Positions 59,634 through 64,000 of a stretch of 64,000 nt of DNA are shown in pieces. Each line of letters starts with the position of its first letter. Within the stretch, counting starts at the first letter, position 1. The stretch comes from Molanna angustata (lineage: Eukaryota > Arthropoda > Insecta > Trichoptera > Molannidae), in the NCBI GenBank assembly GCA_963576475.1, contig OY754969.1:29363388-29427387 (forward strand), written 5' to 3'. Both the position numbers and the translations under genes were made by a program. The notes below the pieces were generated by a model that did not search any database, had not been told where the DNA came from, and saw nothing but the letters and a program-made list of their open reading frames with translations.

Positions 59634-62293
59634 ATGTCGGGAGATAATTTATATAAAAGAAAGGTGGATAACCCACCCAATACAAGTAAAGTATTTATAA
59701 GTTTATAAATATTTCAATATAAATAATATTAAATAAATTTACCTTTTTTTCAAGACACAAAACTACTATTTTATTGTGAAATATCAACATTTCGAAATGC
59801 TTAAAAATATATTAAGTTTCGAGTGTTTGGTGAAAATATATGATTAATCGGTGTGGATTGATATTGTTTTTCAGAAGATTTCGTTGAAGTGAGTAAAAGA
59901 GTTGAATACAAAGAATGGTCGAGGATATCAATGTTGTGCAGTATCCTAGTGCTATCTGGAATGGGCGTTATTGGATTTACTCCTGCCAGAAATACAATAC
60001 AATGGTAACATAATTTCCTCATTAATATATTTTTGATTACATTTACTTACGGTTGTTGTAATTTTGCATTATTTGGAATTTTAACTATTTGCGGATCTGC
60101 AAAGCTGGATTAAGCACATTTTGCTGGATTTGCAACAATTGCAATCCCTAATGACACCGAAGTTAACAAATTGTAGACAATTCCCAGAGGTCTATGCAAG
60201 TGCTTACAGGGTCTGGTCTTGCTTTCTAATACAAAAATGAAAAGAGACTTAATAAAATATAAAAGCATTTGATAGTGTATCACATACGAAACTAATAAAT
60301 AAATTAAATAAAATTGGAATAACGGGAAAAGTTAAAAGCTGGGTACAAAATTATTTATTTAAAAGAAAACAATATGTCAAACTCAACAATACATTATGTA
60401 ATTTCAAAAACGCAAACTTTGGTATACCTCAAGGTACTGTACTTGGTCCACTTTTATTTATAATTTATGTGAATGATATATTCAATCTGCCAATATCTGG
60501 TAAAATAATTTCTTATGCTGATGACACTGCCATTATACTGAAAGATAACACCTGGAAGGAATTAATTGCCTCAGCTGAATCAGATATAAGTGTTTTGAAG
60601 TCTTGGTTCGATTGTAATGTACTTTCATTGAATACAGATAAAACGTGTATTATCCCATTTGCATTAAATGATAAATACATCCCAGAAGACCTTAATATTA
60701 AAATTCATATTGACAATTCCTGTTTCAACAACTCCATATCTTGTAACTCAGCGTGTATTAAATTATCCACTAAAAATAACATCCGATACCTAGGCATTAT
60801 TATTGAAAGCAGTATGAAATGGAAATTACATATATGTAACTACTTCTATTGAACGCCTTAAAAGGCTAATTTTTATTTTTCTGAGACTAAGAAATATACT
60901 TCAAACAAACTTGCTTAAAACAATATATTTTTCATTATTTCAATCCATCTTACAATATGGCATTATATGTTGGGGGGGAGCTTTTAAAACCACTTTAGTG
61001 CCTTTAGAAGTTTTTCAAAGAATCATTATTAAAATTATATTAAAAAAGAGATTTGATTATCCAACTATTAATTTATTTCAAGAATTTAAAGTTTCAACTG
61101 TTGAAAATATCTACAAAAAAATCTCATTGTTCCAAATTCATAAAGATATTCTTACAAATTCAAACCAATTGTCATTTTCTTTAAGCAGCAGAATAAATTC
61201 ACAAGGATGTATTACCATTCCTCTTTTACGTACAACTGCCTCACAACATTTCTATAAGTATAAAGGTACTAAGTGATTTAATGAACTCCCTTTGAGTCTT
61301 AGACTCGAAAAAAATTATAGTATATTTAAAAATAAAATTAAAAAATTGTACTGATTTATTTATTTATTTTTTGTTATTTCATTCTTTTTTTGTGTAGCTT
61401 CATATTTTTTAGTAGATGTACAATGTTTTGGTAAATGTAATAATATTAAATAGATACTCCCCTCTTTTAACACGAGATTTTATCTCAATTAAAGAGGGTT
61501 ATTATGAATTATATGATGGATATTTTATACCTTTTTAAATTATGATTTATATGTGAACATTGTATTGTTTTTGTTAAATAAATAAAAAAAAAAAAAAAAC
61601 TTTTATGATTCATTCTAAGTGACGAATACTACAGAATTAATTTATCCAATTTAGCGTGTTCTACATATATGTTGTCACATCTGGCAATGTTTATTATAAT
61701 TCTTAGAAATCATACCAATGCAAAGAAGAAAGGAATTATTAAATGAAACGGTCTATAGTAAACAATTAGCAGAAGGTTCCCGGAGGTCGATGCAAGTGTC
61801 TACGGTGTATCGTGAAAATTATTTATAGTGAATAGATAGTCTCTAAAATCATGGTGTCATCATTATAGAAGACATTGAACGTCGTTTATCAACAATAGTT
61901 TGTATCCAGAGTCTATTTTGTTTTTTCTTTCGTCTAACATTAAAATTTAGATCAGCTTCAGATTTTAGCAATCTTTGAGGCTTAATTAATTGAAAAATAA
62001 TATTAATTTATACAACAATTAGTGACAATTTCATACTTTACATTGATATTTACAAAATTTCGTGATTAAATGTAAAGAAAGATAAAGATTGGATTACAAT
62101 TGAGTGCTGATAATTACATTTTAAAAATTAAGGCAAGCTAAGAAAGCATTGAGAACGTGTCATGACTAGCCCCGCAGGTATTAATTGACAAAACTTTGTT
62201 AAAAAAAAAATGTTTACAGGTACATTCATTCAATATGGAACAGTGCCGGAGTATACTGTGAAAATGTGTGGGAAAAAATTCTAACAAGTCTTG
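59634..62293 (+). CDS. FAXDC2: Second FAXDC2-like hydroxylase gene, 5' three exons (continues past the window)
   Basis: Exons: 59634-59685, 59875-60004, 62220-62293, all with GT-AG sites. Phases (1, 2, 1) are identical to the gene at 10,318, and exon 3 has the same 74-nt length. The protein starts MSGDNLYKRKVDNPP, has a hydrophobic segment (ISMLCSILVLSGMGVIGF) and then TPARNTIQW, matching TSARNMMLW in the first gene. Exon 3 gives YIHSIWNSAGVYCENVWEKI against FVQNSWSAAGEYFNNKWDRI. The histidine-box exons (4-7) are not in the window; intron 3 extends beyond 64,000 and holds a Helitron. No stop or shift is seen in the available 85 codons. Whether the gene is functional depends on unseen exons. 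Confidence 0.85.
60235..61601 (+). pseudogene. 5'-truncated LINE with reverse transcriptase core, in intron 2 of the second hydroxylase gene
   Basis: The frame starts KAFDSVSHTKLINKLNKIG (RT motif A), continues GIPQGTVLGPLLFIIYVNDI (motif B) and SYADDTAIILKD (motif C, catalytic YADD intact), then WFDCNVLSLNTDKT and RYLGIIIESSMKW. A one-base shift near 60,845 breaks it before SIERLKRLIFIFLRLRN and SILQYGIICWGGAF. A TGA replaces a Trp codon at 61,276. A 3' UTR runs to an A17 tail at about 61,585-61,601. It is CR1/Jockey-like by motif spacing. Two lesions only: young but dead. Confidence 0.88.
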
Positions 62294-62308
62294 GTAAGCA
62301 TATTAATT

Positions 62309-62350
62309 TTATCATATTTGAATTATAAATTAGCTATAAACCACTTGTTA
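62309..62350 (+). repeat. Partial copy of the MITE at 6,371
   Basis: CATATTTGAATTATAAATTA and GCTATAAACCACTTGTT match 6,373-6,412. The right end is absent. Confidence 0.7.
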
Positions 62351-62609
62351 TATTATTTTTATTTTATTTTCTTTCAATAAATAAATCATTGTGATCAAAT
62401 ATAAAAAGCCTCTACCAAGAGTTATTTTATTGATCGTTCTGCATTATAAATTTTTCTTCTTCTTTGCGGCCTCCTGAGATGTAAACTCTCAGCTGTTTTC
62501 ATATATTTTGGGGCGTTCTTCTTCCCTCTGTAAAATCATTTTTTACAAGTATAATAATATTTGAAGTAGGTATAATATAACTTGATAAAGTAGTAAATAA
62601 AATGTATAA

Positions 62610-62662
62610 TCTAAAGTAATAAAGCAATCAAAATGTTAGTGTATGTGTGTGTGTGTGTGTGT

Positions 62663-62703
<41 letters not shown>

Positions 62704-64000
62704 TCTCGCGCCTTCTGAAAAACCAAGAGCATCTAAAAATCTAATTTAAGTGCGAACATGTACCAGTATACCTGATGCAGTGTCACGCTAAAAAGAATGC
62801 GATAAAAATGCTGAATTTTAAAAATATTTAAATAATTATTTTTTTCATACAAAATTTTCCAAGTCATATCTGTCAAAAAAGTGTACATTTTGCACGCAAA
62901 TATCTGTTAGTTTAAAAGTTAGAAGTAGGTATTTACACAAAAAAAATATATTTTGAAGTATAACTTAGCGTTTAAGTGAAAAACATGGTGAATATTTGGT
63001 ATAATTATAATGTTTAACTTATTTTTAAAGTAAGCCTTTTGTACATAAACGCCGCCATTTTAATATCTTTTCATACAATATTTCATTTTCCCACCGAATG
63101 AATATGTTCTTGAAAATAATAAACCTTTGAAATAAATGTAATTATGAAATAATAAAATAAAACACAAGACATTACGGCAAGTTTTAAGACATATATTGTA
63201 AAAATGTGTTATTTATTAGTAAAGATATAGGCATAATAAAATTGCATAATTTGTAAATAATATTTGATTTTTCTGACAATTTTCATTTTTATGGCATCGA
63301 ACAAACCAATGTAGGTACCTACATATTCAAAAAATGTATCCGAACCATTCGATATTACTTACGTGTTCGAATCGTTTCCATGGCTACAGAAAGAATGTGA
63401 TATTCAAATAAAATTTGTTAGGAATCGAATTTATTTAGAAGGTTGTTGTAGGTAGGTACCTACCTAATACTATTTACTTACAAATCAACAATAATATACC
63501 TATACTGATTTCCTATAGGAAAATTATTTTATTTATTTATTTATCAACCGTTTGTCCGATTATAATGAAACTTTGGTGAATTGTCGAGCGTATGCCCAGG
63601 ATGGTTTTTGGATTTAAACTTTTTTCTTATTCTTCTTCTTCTTCGTGTATTTGGTCGTTTTACCTATGAAGGGGGAGTATCCTGGGAAAAGAAGGTCCGA
63701 CTGTCCCTCCATCTCTTCACAGGTCTTCCAGGACGGGTTCTGCATATAAACTTTTTTCTTCTTTTTCTTCAACGTGTACTTGGTCATCTTACCTATGAAG
63801 ATGAACTATCCTGGGAGATGAAGGTCCAATTTTCCTTCCATCTCTTCGCAGGTTTCTGGATTTAAACTTTTTTCTTCTTCTTCTTCATCGTCTATTTGGT
63901 CATTTTACCTTTGAAGGTGGACTAACCTGGGAGAAGAATGTCCAATTTTCCTTCCATCTCTTCGCAGGTATCTGGATTTAAACTTATTTCTTCTTCTTCT
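62610..64000 (+). mobile_element. Non-autonomous Helitron, copy 3, 5' part (cut by window edge)
   Basis: It starts TCTAAAGTAATAAAGCAATC after an A and follows copy 1 (23,531-24,920) with very few differences; a 94-codon chance frame in minisatellite A is identical in both. It lies in intron 3 of the second hydroxylase gene. Confidence 0.88.
62640..62702 (+). repeat. (GT)n microsatellite in Helitron copy 3
   Basis: About 60 bp of GT with two TATG interruptions. The same position has shorter tracts in copy 1 (about 23,565-23,592) and copy 2 (about 26,659-26,670). Confidence 0.95.

Overview
The window is AT-rich, intron-rich animal DNA, almost certainly from an insect. Non-LTR retrotransposon fragments (RTE-, R1/I- and CR1/Jockey-like), tRNA-derived SINEs, hAT and Helitron elements and TAGGTACC-type microsatellites suggest Hemiptera or Lepidoptera, but I cannot fix the order from sequence alone. 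There are no operons, ribosome binding sites or CRISPR arrays.

Layout. (1) 1-10 kb: no host gene; layers of MITEs, a hAT relic with a perfect 8-bp target duplication, an RTE relic and two SINE families. (2) 10.3-20.5 kb: a complete seven-exon gene for a 365-residue membrane fatty acid hydroxylase/sterol desaturase-superfamily protein (FAXDC2-like). Its larger introns carry dead retroelements. (3) 22 kb: a relic exon of a further paralog, with an in-frame stop. (4) 23.5-26.6 kb: a complete non-autonomous Helitron. A second copy starts at 26,631 and a third at 62,610; all three insert between A and T. (5) 28,829-58,062: a 29.2-kb element with very long inverted ends splits the second Helitron. 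It is flanked by a 9-bp duplication (TTTGTTTAA) that occurs once at the matching position of the unsplit Helitron. (6) 59.6 kb to the right edge: first three exons of a second FAXDC2-like gene, with exon phases identical to the first, a LINE in intron 2 and the third Helitron in intron 3.

The 29.2-kb element is the main discovery. From outside in, each end has about 260 bp of single-copy sequence, then an array of about 126-bp repeats, then an array of about 166-bp repeats, with the same array-to-array junction mirrored on both sides. It is organised like a Foldback element, and the 9-bp duplication fits the Mutator-like/Foldback group, but no transposase is recognisable. The 11.3-kb interior holds an intact-looking three-exon gene on the minus strand (464 residues, about 38 copies of an 8-residue IPEEIT(Y/N)E repeat), a degenerate zeste/Myb-SANT-like gene, three long (TA)n tracts, a perfect 69-bp inverted repeat and other small elements. 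The left arm is itself interrupted by a minus-strand retroelement with only an ORF1 (PHD finger, coiled coil, FP-like domain).

Nesting gives a relative order: Helitron, then the giant element, then the ORF1 retroelement. The two hydroxylase genes and the relic exon are a tandem family spread apart by these insertions. All calls come from reading the sequence; no database search was run.
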